From assembly GCF_910592395.1 (NCBI RefSeq), contig NC_088320.1:310001-374000 (forward strand): a DNA stretch of 64,000 nucleotides, read 5' to 3'. Position numbers and translations under genes: made by a program. Positions within the stretch are counted from its first letter, which is position 1; every line of letters begins with the position of its first letter. Shown here piece by piece: positions 47,594-59,700 of this stretch. The DNA comes from Lineus longissimus (Eukaryota > Nemertea > Pilidiophora > Heteronemertea > Lineidae). The notes under the pieces were generated by a model. It did no database searches. It was not told where the DNA came from and saw only the letters and a program-made list of their open reading frames with translations.

Positions 47594-49463
47594 GTCAGTG
47601 GCTGGTTTCGTTATTAAGTCCTTAGCAAGTACTCTTCCTTTCCTCTTACCTTGGAAAACCCGAATCGCGTATTGGTTTGTAAATATCAGCTTTCTGTCTC
47701 AATCCTCAGCATGCAACCGCTTTAGTTGAATTGACAGTTGAAATACGCGCTTACCGGTGTCGAGAAAACAATGAAAACTGAAATCTCTCGAAGTTTTACT
47801 ACGCCAGCACGTTTCCTACCGTGCCGTTTGCGATGATCAGTGAACAATACAAGTCTACCAGTGCGCTATCCAATCGCGTCGCATGTGAAAACCGAATACT
47901 TTCCCCTGATGAATACATAAACTCTGACTCGTTCGAGTTAGTCGTGTTTCGCTAATTTGAAATGAAATACACTTCAATTAGGGAAAAGAATCAACTTTTG
48001 CGACCTCACCTATCTCAAGCGCTGAACTTGCGGGGAAAATTAGACTACTATCAAATTTATGTACTTCAGTGGTAATTGAATATGGCCACTCAAACAATTG
48101 TTTGTTTCGTGTTACCGGTTTATAAATTGATAAGGTTGTTCCTGCTTTCTCGTTGTCCTGAGCAGAGACAATACTGCAAGTCACTTTCACAGTTGAAGTA
48201 AAATCATTTGCAGAAATTCAGCATCTTATTTCCTCCATCATTAATGATGTTAGCTTCTGTAGGTCACTTTACGATGCTGAAAAACAATTCATTTTCATAC
48301 TTGGCCTTGAAGGCATGAAGTGTTTATCACTGTCCAACTCCAAAGTACAAACGAAGGCCGATAGCGCATGATTTTTAAAATTTGATTTAATCTTATCTCT
48401 ATATTGACAAATTTTATAACCGTGTTGATACACGGAGGCACATGTCAACACTGTCGGCATGTGCCCTACTGTTCACCGTAGAGAATGAGTTGATTCTCCA
48501 GGGTGATGTTAAGTTGATCTTCTAACAAACAAACAACCGTACTTGGCTTTTGATCCTTAGTCCTACTTCTAGGTGACCCAACAACGATGAACTGTTGATT
48601 TTGAATGACTCCCAAAATCTTTTTTCAGCAAATTTAGCAAAATGCCAGCTACACTGCGTTATCTTAATAGGCAGAGTTGTCGAAACTCTCTCGAGGCCAG
48701 TAGCATGTGTGCGGACGACTGTAAAGTGCCATTTGAGGTGTCAGCACTCTCCCCTAAACTCATTTATGTAATTGTGTCTGGTTATACTGCGGCCCCAGTT
48801 AAACACGGTTTCCATGATTTCGTTGTTAGGATTCTGTAAGCATCTGTAACCTCAACTACCGTCACATGATGACTGTCAAATTAACCCTCAAAGCCTATGA
48901 ATTTGGGCTTGATTTCAACTCGCGTAAAAAATGATTAGTGGCGGTGGTGATGTGGAGGGGTGGTCAGTATTGTGTTCGAGCTGTGCATTACTCATGCACC
49001 CCGATGTAGCTTGCTTGTTGTCTCAGTGTGTACGATTGTTGGTGAAGGAGCCTTTCTCGATAAGCAAAATGGTATCACAAACCACACGAATGCGGCCAAG
49101 CTCTAAGGCTTCCCAAGTCAAAATCCCGATAGGATTCCCGATATGATCCTTAGTTATGATCTTCAATCAATCACATTGCCATTTTCCAGGCAAAAGAGTA
49201 GCTTTCAAGTTCGCCCTCACCTCTGTACTTGGTGGTACTTTCTGTAAAGTTAGGTTTTTATCATAAACAAAGAATCTCTCGCAAGAGTCCTGTACAGAAT
49301 GTACATGTACATGAACACGAAACCGCAAAATATCTCAATTGAGAATCGGTGACCTTAGTTGAGTGTCCGTCAATCGCAGGTGTGTTGGAGATGATCTTTC
49401 CGCGTCGACTGTTTATGTTGAATCAGTGGCCGACGCTCCAGCTCACAGCCCTCAACAGTGTCA
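47594..49463. other. ACE upstream region
   Basis: No gene is supported. The first few hundred bases upstream of the ACE ATG should hold its promoter, but I see no clear TATA box. The remaining frames are short and unrecognised. Confidence 0.4.
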
Positions 49464-49467
49464 TTAA

Positions 49468-49802
49468 AGGGAACTGAAACCGCCCAGCCAGTTCGTATGA
49501 CCTCGTTTTCATTTCCCGCGTATCGGGTGATCAGAACGAGGCATGAATGAAACATGGCGCCTAGCTGTCAATCATTGAGTGACGTCACTACTATGGAATT
49601 TACTACGAAAACTCATGAATGAAAGATCGCATGACTCACGTGATTCTCACATGATTCTCAATAATAACAAATTGAACTGCGCATGCTCGGGCACTGGGGG
49701 CGGAGCTACAAATCTGAACTCGAATATGAAGTTGGAAGTTTGACTTTCTCGGGTGGTGAAAGTCGAAAAGTTGAATAAATCGCTCGGCGGTTCCAGTTCC
49801 CT
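49468..49802. mobile_element. piggyBac-like MITE, 335 bp, TTAA-flanked
   Basis: The ends are AGGGAACTGAAACCGCC and, inverted, AGGGAACTGGAACCGCC, with one mismatch. Both are directly flanked by TTAA (49464-49467 and 49803-49806). A TTAA target duplication is the mark of piggyBac transposition, although other TTAA-using elements are possible. The middle has no transposase. Confidence 0.75.
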
Positions 49803-49806
49803 TTAA

Positions 49807-52800
49807 GGTTAAAGAACAAACAAGTCGGATTTCGATCTAGAAAATGATTATTTATTGGTTTGTTTTATTTCATAGTTTTAAATGCAAAAGTAGCAAAATA
49901 GGCTTAACAACATTCCCAAATAATAACCTGTATGGAACTGAACATTAGAATAAAGTCAATGTGTGTAACAACCCAGTTTTGAAACAGCCAAACGGAAGGG
50001 AGCTAGGGGAATGTCTAGATAAGGAGTATGGGTCGTGATTATATAGTTTAGTTTGTAAAAATGACAATATTCATTCAACTGAGGACAAGATTGAATTTTG
50101 TTCTCCTGCATTCTGTGCATTTAAAGACCCGTTCTACTTTGAATCAGTGACATGCCATGCCTACTCGAGATGGCCTCCTGGAGGCCTAAGACAGTGTATC
50201 ATGAAGCATATCATGAAGTGTATCATAACAATGTCCAACCTGACTAGGTCCTTGATGCGGTCGATGAAGATCCCCTTTGTGAAATAGGCATGTCATATCT
50301 CTGATACTAAATGTTCATGAAAAATTGTGATGAGTTAACTAGATGCGAAAGTGTTGTAAATACAAAACCAAGAAGTTTGTTTAACTTGCTGATGGCCGAA
50401 ACTAGGTGGCAATAACAGACTGGCACATTTTTATCTTGATATACAATCCACTTTGGATCGTGATTTCAAAACCTTGGTAAAATCGTAGATACTATTGACC
50501 AAAAAGCACTATTAGCACTGCGCACCTTTTTTAACGAGACTGATAAAACAACACTCTTTGGAATGAGCCGCGATTATTTTTTGTTCCAAATATGAAAGTC
50601 ATGTTTTGATTGCCGCTTCTACTGTGGTTAGCGTTACTTTCCGGCTTGAGAATAGATTGACATGCCCCATGTCAAGTATGATGCGGGAATATGCAACATA
50701 CCCCTTTTATGTCTTTAGAACGGTTGTAATGAGGATGCTGTTTAAGTCATAGTAATTCAAAATCGCAGAATAAACAAATTGAGGTTTGTCAATAAATGTC
50801 AAGAAACAACTGCATGAACCAGACGTGTCCCCCTGGATAAGGCGTTCGGTGACAGATTAAGGTGCGTAGGTACAGAGACTAATGACCTTCATACGTACCA
50901 TTTGTTCTGATTTCCGTGGATACCTCGTGACAGATCCTTTGGGGATCGACTTGATTGCCATGCAGGTAACAAAACTCCTATAATCATTCGTGTTTATTGG
51001 TAAAATTGCACTGGTGCAGTGCAAGCAATCACTGCATACCAAGTCGCGCATGCTCCCTGAAAGAGAGAACTTATGACAGGATGAAGCATCCTTCATTGCG
51101 GATTCGTGATTGTCGAATCAGGTTATCAGTATGATGACGAGCTAGCTCCACTTCCTCGAAAGGTAAAGCATTTTGGTTTTATTATCAGTGTACACCCCAT
51201 GATTCAACTTCCTTTTAGTAATTTTAGATTTCATTCTTTCGGAAACAGAAGGGCATTTTATCTTTTGGACTATTGGTAGAAATTCTTGTGAACGCCTTTA
51301 GGGTGACCTGTTCAGAATTCTTCTGTGTATTGGGTTGGTAAGACCTTCGCTTGATCGCTGGTACCAATTTCATAACAGAAAGCTGCTCTCTTTCTGAGGG
51401 GGCTACGCGACCTCTCTACTCATGGCATGCAGTGGAACAACATTACTATCTTACATTATGAACAATTCATATAATATTATATGACACTGTACAAGAAAGA
51501 CCATTGTGCATAGAAAATGTAATTAATAGCAAAAATGTACATGTGTTAGATTTATAATGAATTAACAATTTCATAAGGCAACAAATTTCAACAATGTATT
51601 TACCGAGGATTACCGACGACTGTTCGGTAAAAGTCGGAAAAGTTCAGAAAGTGATCTACCCTACTCACAACCATTAGAAGGTCTAACGGTCTAACGGCGA
51701 TTAATCTAAAATGATAATTACTACCTCGACTATCAAGCTCGGCATATCATCAATGGAGGTTCGACTTGTGAAAATACATTGTGAAAACCTACGCAAACGC
51801 ATCATCTATATACGTCACTTGTTTAAAGCTACTTTTTGCACGTGTCGTTTCGTTGATGTTTACTCTTTGCTGCTGTATCAGTAGTACACACAGTATAAAG
51901 CGTGACAATTTCGTACCACAGACTTTGACTGAGTTTTCATCACTTTGCTATATGGATACGGCGTATGCTTCACTGATGAATTACCGAGTTTTGTCCTTGG
52001 AAAACAATACACGAAATTTGAGAAGAGAATATTGATTTTCAGCACAAATAAAAAAGGCAAGAAAACTTGGCCTCGTGATCTCTTAAATACTAAGTATCCT
52101 ACTGGCTGTCCTCGGGCTTTAGGCACGAACCATTCCTTATAACATGTTGGTTTTCGAACTACTCGATATAGGGGTCAGAGGCGTCGGTGTTTGCCAAAAT
52201 TGCCCGACACCTACATCTATTCGATTGTATATTTACACTATGTACACTTTGAACATATCTCACAGATTTATGGGCTGCAATTAAGTTGTGACAAAATTTT
52301 GAATTTCAGAGCTAATTACACTCTATCTAATGACGTCACACAGTTTAACCTGTTTACAGATTGCGGGAAGGGAGAAATGAATTGGGCCAAGAATAATTGC
52401 ATAATGTCGTCTTAACATTCCTCACATGGAAGATTTTCTATTGATACCGGGATTTGGGTTGTGACTGGTGACTGTTATCGAAACCGCTCACTAAAATGAG
52501 GAATCTAGTCTGTAATGCAATGAACGAAACACGTCATTATCTACCTACTTTTGTAAAGATGGCAGCAGTTATGCCTCTCACTATGGTCTGTATGTTATGA
52601 TACACCGTACCCACAAGTAAGTTGGGGAAAAACGGAACGGGCTTATGTGAATCCAAAATAAAAAGAAGGCTGGAAAGCGCAGCTTCCGGCAATCAAATAG
52701 TTCAATTGAATACATATTATTGCATATTTTCATCTCAGTTTGATATTGTCGTAGAAGCAGTTTTCATTAATACTAATCAGCAGGAAATCTTGCCTTAACG

Positions 52801-53615
52801 TGACACAAATAGCCTTGAACAGAAAACTACTTGTGAGAACTCTTTGGTCACTTAAATACAAACAAACTTTAGTCGCTTTTAGATTATCTTCTTTTCGGCC
52901 GCTATGCATAATTTGCTGGGCCAATTACATCAAAGAATAAAGATTGGTTGTACCACTTTATTTCTCGATTGACTGTTCAAGTTATTAGCCGCCCTTCTGT
53001 TCCATTGTGTGATTATGACCATGCCTAAGAACGAACCAAAACTTGATATTCGGAGAAAAGTTGAAACAGTTAAACAGTGATGATATACTAGTCGTTTGAT
53101 ATATATAAAAAAGACATGATATAAATTGCATGCCACACATTCTATCTCGAATTGGGATTAGTACCCGATCTATTCGAGAGATGCCAGGACGAAATGAGTC
53201 CGCGGCCAAGCCTACTTCTGTGAACACTTTCCAGCCAATCGGCGAGCTTGATTTGTGGCCTGGAATGCAAATAAAGTACGTGCACACATTGGTCCAAATT
53301 GGCAACCATGGTCATCTGCATTTTGCCCTGCCATCTGGGGAGTGAATCGGTACTAATCCAACGTGAGGTTCTCTCTTCTTCTTTGTCGGTTCTCTTCTTC
53401 TATGACGCCACACTTCCTCTTCATTCATTCCACTACCGATATCCAATATCAGAGGACAAGGCAATGTGTTATCGTGAGATTCCACGATATGTGTTTCTGA
53501 CGTCATCTTCATTATTGTTGACGTCATATCTATTCCCTGCTTCGTCACATTTGGCACGTTGTCCCGTGTTTTGATATACTCAACACTTGGACATTATTCC
53601 TTGAAAATAATTCGT
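49807..53615. other. Non-coding stretch with one candidate exon
   Basis: No known gene is recognised. One exon-like segment on the minus strand, 51056-50899, is described under findings. A + strand frame at 53130-53345 and minus frames near 53000-53300 have no family resemblance. Confidence 0.4.
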
Positions 53616-53621
53616 TTTATT
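53616..53621 (-). terminator. Polyadenylation signal AATAAA (Ly6 gene)
   Basis: TTTATT on the + strand gives AATAAA on the minus strand, about 125 nt after the stop codon of the Ly6/quiver-like gene. Confidence 0.55.
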
Positions 53622-53745
53622 AAGGTGAGCATATATCTATAAGAAAAGGTAGACAACGTATCTACTCTCAGATTCCGAAGACACATATAATGCATAATTT
53701 TAACGTGAGAAAAGCCAGAAAACCTCCATAGAATATTCAAATTGA

Positions 53746-56700
53746 CTACATTGAACTATATCCTGAAGTTCTTAATTGAAGCGAAGACTTGGATTGATGC
53801 AATAAGTAAGGCCCCCTCGCTGAAAGCGTCTGTAGCCCAGTGCATCTAGGATCGGGTTCCCGGATGTTTGGTTCCAAAGCGGCGTAGTTGAGGTCACGTT
53901 TTTTGACACCATGGTGACCACCATCATTGTATAACGCATCTAGAGAAGGCGCGGAAGATGTTGATTCCACACAGTTATCGGCGGATCTCTGCAATGACCA
54001 CAGTCTATTTACATCCGGGCATATCACCTGCTCGGTTTTACCAGTCGGCCATTTTGTCTCGGAGTCTAACCACTGATTCTTCTTTCGACTTTGAGCGTGG
54101 GGTTTTGATGCATCCTGGTTTAAACATTGGACAAAATCCTCAATACCGTCTAACGTCTTTCTATTATTGAACAATAAGGTTAACAAGGCGATTATAACGA
54201 CCATAGCCGTCCCGAAATAGTCCGCACTAGGCCGGGTGGCGCCGTTACATTTCTTCGACTTGCAGAAGCAAAGATGGCCGTCCCCAGGCCGCGATTCCTT
54301 CATACAAACCAGAGAGACATGCATCTGCATATTGAGCGTGGCAGAGCAAGTCCGGATGTAATGAACAGCGCCTGAAATGAGACAGAGGACACTTATTTTG
54401 TAGAATGTGTACGAAGGTGGTCATGCGCCATTTGGTGGGCATTAAATTAGTATCATTTGACAACTACGCTGCCTCCCCCATGTCTGGTGTGGATACAATA
54501 CAAGGTTGACATGGTCGGTGCCCGTGTGAAGAATCGAACTATGTTGTTCTCTTCCCCCGACACCAGCTTCGATTGTAGTCTTGTTACAGGAAAAACATAC
54601 TGCTGAATCTGAACCGACCCAGTCATGCCGTCAGGCTTCACGTCTTCTGGATGAAAGAAATTACCTTGCTTTGGGATTCTGACCCACTTAGCACAGGCTC
54701 CTTCACAGTTCTTTGCTTGTGCATTCGGATGTGATGCGTTGAAAGGGTCGGCACAGAATTTGTCGCCCTTCAGCGTTGAACACTCGTAACACTTGATGTT
54801 CTTGGCTACTGAAACGAAGGGTAACAAAATAAGCACTTGGAAGAATCAAGTGAAGAGCTCATTAAGATCCCAAAATTTCTGAGTCCACATTTTCTTTTCA
54901 CTGGTTTTTTTTTTCTGCTCAAAATGTACCAACGTCATCAGTCCCAAAAATTTTTTGACTTTGAAAATTTTTCAGAATTTCGAACTTATGAAAAATTCTA
55001 CCTCGATATATATTTTGAATAACAACATAATAGGTAGAGCTGAAAACGTGTGAATAGTTAACATTATAAACATGATAAACGTCGACAGAATAAACTGACC
55101 AATTAATAATCATAATGTAAGAACAGTTCATGATCAAAGTGCCGAGTTCCCCAATGGCCGTCAAAACCTGATTGTTATTCAAGTTATACATTTTGTATTC
55201 ATTCAGCTTCAGAGAACGCCAGGCACGATGTATCACCCTGAAATTCCAAGTGGCTTGACATTTGGATGAAAGCCGGCGAACTTAAAACACCCGCGAAAAC
55301 TTTGTTTACAGTAAAGTTTACAGTATCCGATTCGTATAATACAGTGAACAAGCAATGTGTAGATCAAATACAACATGGCATTTACATATCATGGCGAGAA
55401 ATGATACCAGTTAAATACAAACGATGAAGGTATACTTTATGAAGCATAACGTATTGATTCGTAGATGATACCAAAAAGCAGTTTCTTGAATGTCGAAATC
55501 TGTCAAGGGGGAGTATGACCTAAAATCACCCCAATATTTAAAAACATTAAATTTTAAAAAAAAACATATTTCATTGTGGAATGATCTTAGCTTAAGTATT
55601 CAAGCAATATTTGAGGCAGAAAACACACTAAATTCTCCCGACACAGGAACATTGAAAGAATAGAAATTTGCCCAACTGGTCTTAAAGTGATCAGTATGTT
55701 GTTGCAGACTCAATGAGCGAATGGATTTTGTTGCACCGGCAGAGATTCCGAGGTGTTTCATCATAATTTCTACCCTCCTTAAATCAGACCCAACTCAGTC
55801 TTATGAAGACAACGTCACAATCAAGACAGCAGTCCTGGGAAGGCCTGAAATTGTGATTCATTCAAGTTTACAAATAAGACTAAGAGAAAGTCTGTTTTGA
55901 CATCGTACCCAGCTTGTTGCGTTTAAGTGTTTACTATTATCAGGCATTTATAGAAAATGTTAGAGAGAGAAAAAATGGGATACATAGCATTGGAAAAATA
56001 TACATGTAGATGTTGTAGCGTAGTTTAATGGATAGCAATGAAAGTGTCCATTCATTGGAGAAGTCAAACATGCTAAGTGTGTAAGAAGGGACTGTCTTTC
56101 TTGTGTGTATGTCTTCCGCATCAGATACATACATCACACACGCATCATTCCCGTTCAGTTTGTTCCCTGTGTTCTTTGTATGACGTGTTCCTCTTTGATA
56201 GGCTATGATCACCTTGTCTCCTCATGTGTATGACCTTTATTTGTGACTTCGAAATCTTTGGACCGTTTATGGCAAACCAAAAATGAGGCATAAATGAACA
56301 TATCATCAGGCTTGAAATTGAAAACATGCTCTTGAGAATCAACATTGCTTATAAGTAAAAACTTTTGATTTCATTGGAAATTACAGACTACACTTAGATC
56401 TCACAGATTTTGAGCTGTAGACGTCTAAAGCTTAAAGTTGAAGACATGCTTGTTTCGTAGTTTATATACTTACATGCGTCTTGAATAAAGAAACGGGTTC
56501 AAGTAGCAATATTATTATATGTCTTGAAATATTTGCAAAAAATGCAAATTTGTGATGTAAGATGAAGTTGTAAAATATAGAGAGAATGATTAAAGTTTAT
56601 ATCGTGTTGCAGTGACATCCTAAATGTTAGTACTTACTCGAGTCAAACTGACATAAAGGTTATTTTCTAAACTTGTAAAGTACATGTCCTGCATTTTCTT

Positions 56701-59700
56701 ATTGGAAGACTGCGACTTCGTGATTTAAAGTTCCTTGTAGCAAACTGAATGTTATTGATGTAGCATATACATGTGAATCGATATGCGCGTTTATGCTAGA
56801 TTCATGAAGTAGAGAAAGAATTTAATACGTATCAATCAATGGCTTCGTATTCATATTGAAAGTGTAGTCAAGCGGATAAATCTTAATTTGTATCTTGAAA
56901 TTTAATCAAATAGTTGAGAAACTGTCAGGCATGCAATCCTACTCACCAACGTCTAGGGGGTGTGCGTTGACAGAATTGAGACAGAAATGGATGAATCATA
57001 GACTACGGAACATAAGAGCAAGATATTTTGATGTTTTTGCTGTTAGTGTTTGAGGCAGTTCGAAAAGTAGAGTTGGAACTTGCACTGTGAATACAAGTCT
57101 CTGATTTAATTGTTATCATCGTCTTTTATATTGACAGTTGACTTAGGCCAGCTAATTGGCAAGGATTAAAATGCACCATCTAGCAATACGAGTCTGTTTA
57201 GTATTAGATCAATAAAGAGCATATAAAATCATTATCAAAACGGGGTTGTATGATTTGGAAACGAGTAGAATTATAAAATAATTAAAACTTGAATGTCGAA
57301 TTTTTAGATAGATTTAGAAATCATGCACTCTCTGTTTACTCACCTATTTCGATCTCTGTGTGTGTATATTAAAGTGTAGAAATATGCTAAGTTTATAGAA
57401 AAAGTCAGCATGAAATAAACAAAGACGACCCTGAGTTTCGTGATAGGATGTGTCGTTCACATGGCGCCGCCCAAACTAGAAACGATATGGGGTTGTAATG
57501 GTTGTTTACTGCCACTGTGCCACCTTACCTCCCCTTGGCTTTATATAGTTAAACATTTGACAGCGAGCGCTTTTGTGTTGACCATGACACCAGGTGTTCG
57601 CCTGTAATATTTTCGTTCCATGAACTGTTCGATGGTTAGTATGTCAGCAGTATTTTTCTGCCTAATGTATTTTCGGACAAGGCTCCCAAAACAGAATGAG
57701 TAATGAAGTGTCTTAGTTTGTTCCCTGAGATGCTGCTGTCTTATATTGTATTTCTGTCGCTGGTGCAACATGTTTTACTTCAACAAAACAATGCATAGAA
57801 AAATCAGCTTGTTACATATCTCCCTACGGTTTCTAAGATCCTTCAAATCAGCATTTCATTTTACATAGGACTCTAGGTGAACAATGAAAACATGTCAGAA
57901 CAAAAAAAGAAACACCGTTCAAAAATATACGCATATCTTGAAACTGACTTACACACCATCTTTTCATTGCACTAGGATGGCGCATAGGGACAATGGTTGA
58001 CTCACTGCTAGATCTCCGTCGAAAATGTATTTCAAAAAGTTCTTTCTGAAGATTATTCGAGATACTCTTATGAATGGAATGCTTTGTGACATAGTGAGAA
58101 AGCCCGGATGCGTCACCCTATGCACGTGTGAAGTATTTACAATCTGTTCTGATGATGAAATAAACTTGGATGAAAGCGCATCGCCAAGCATGCTAGGCGT
58201 TTGATACTATATATATATTGCATGAAGTATAGACAGCGGGTTGGAGGTAGTACCATAAACCGAGGAGTGGGTAGATTAGAGAGGAGGGAAAATTTGAGCT
58301 AGAAAACGCAGATCACTGCTCTCACAACCATTTTGTCTGATAGTCACATGACGACCTCTCGTGATGGCTGGTCTGATCAGATTGTTTGCTAAGGACCTTT
58401 GACCTCTGCAGCAAAATGGCAGGAGATTTAGTAATCGCTTTTGTCATAAACTTGACGAAGCCTCAGCTTAGTGTAAACCTGCAGATAAAGGTAAAGGGGA
58501 GCAGTTTGCGAATTGTGGTAAGGCTGTATGCACGTGGCTTCTTCCTTTTCTGATAAATGGTTCGTATTAATGAGTGACCCACATAGTTTCAGTTGCAAAC
58601 TGCACCCTGTGATGCTGATCAATTAAAATGATGTCTAGGTTTTAGCAAGTTTAGGAAGAAAAATTTGAAGTTTAGGTATGCATAATTTCCAAGAATGTTC
58701 CAAGAGTGAGGAACTGAAAGATTATATTAGTCTAAAGTGATGTGTACCTTTTTTCACTACCACCTCCGCTGGGAAAGTGTAACAAAGAGATTTAAATAGA
58801 TACACCAAATCCACAAGACAGGGCTCATGACAGGCGGATGAAATATTGGTAGCCAGGTCGAAAATCCCAATAGAATTCTTAAAAGATTCTTAGTTTTGAG
58901 TTTCGTATACATGTGCATCTTCACAAGATTCTTGTATGCGAAACTGAAATGGATCTTAACTAAGATTTTTATAAGAACGTTATCGTGAGTTTCAACCTGG
59001 ATATTATACATGATGTTACAGAAAGAATGACACAAACTTACGCTGACGATATACACGTGTAGTGTTACCTACAGAAGAAAACGATGAAAGTGTACTGTTT
59101 GAGGAAGTTTTTTAAGGCAAGGTCCGTGCTTCAAGAATTTGAAATTGGATACTTAAACAGTTGGTGTTCACAGCTTCATTAACATGGCAAGATTCGCCCT
59201 CTGTTGTCACTTGCAAATGTACAGGTCTTGGCCTGATTTAGAAAAGCACGTTTCTTTCTCACTAACACTTCGGCGTTATGTCCTTCAGTCAATTAGACTA
59301 AATGCCAAGTTTGAATTAACGCCAGTGACAAACGAACAGTTCACCCCGGGATATGCCCATATTAAGGGGCGTCCAGCCAGCATCACTACTTGGTTGTGTC
59401 ACCATGGAGGCCGCCTCATGGCAGGGCATCAGAGATCAGGATTGCATCCGGAAACACCTCCTTGCAGTGCTTGTACAGGACAGCTACCACCAGTACTTGT
59501 CATTTGCAGTTCTGGGTCTTGGAATCTTGCCATCTTCCTCTTCATCGTAGCGGCCAAAGATCTTTTGCTGTGTATAAGGGAGTACTTACGCTTTCTTCAT
59601 TACAATATGATCGCCATCATAAAATAGTGTCAGAGTGGTGATATTAAACCCCAGCACGGCGTATTTACTCACCCAAACACTCCTCATCTCCGGCACACAA

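Noticed and set aside
54453-54836. 127-codon frame with the Ly6 half-domain as a stand-alone gene
   Set aside because: It reads through introns on both sides of exon 54808-54665. The domain is completed only by splicing to 54371.
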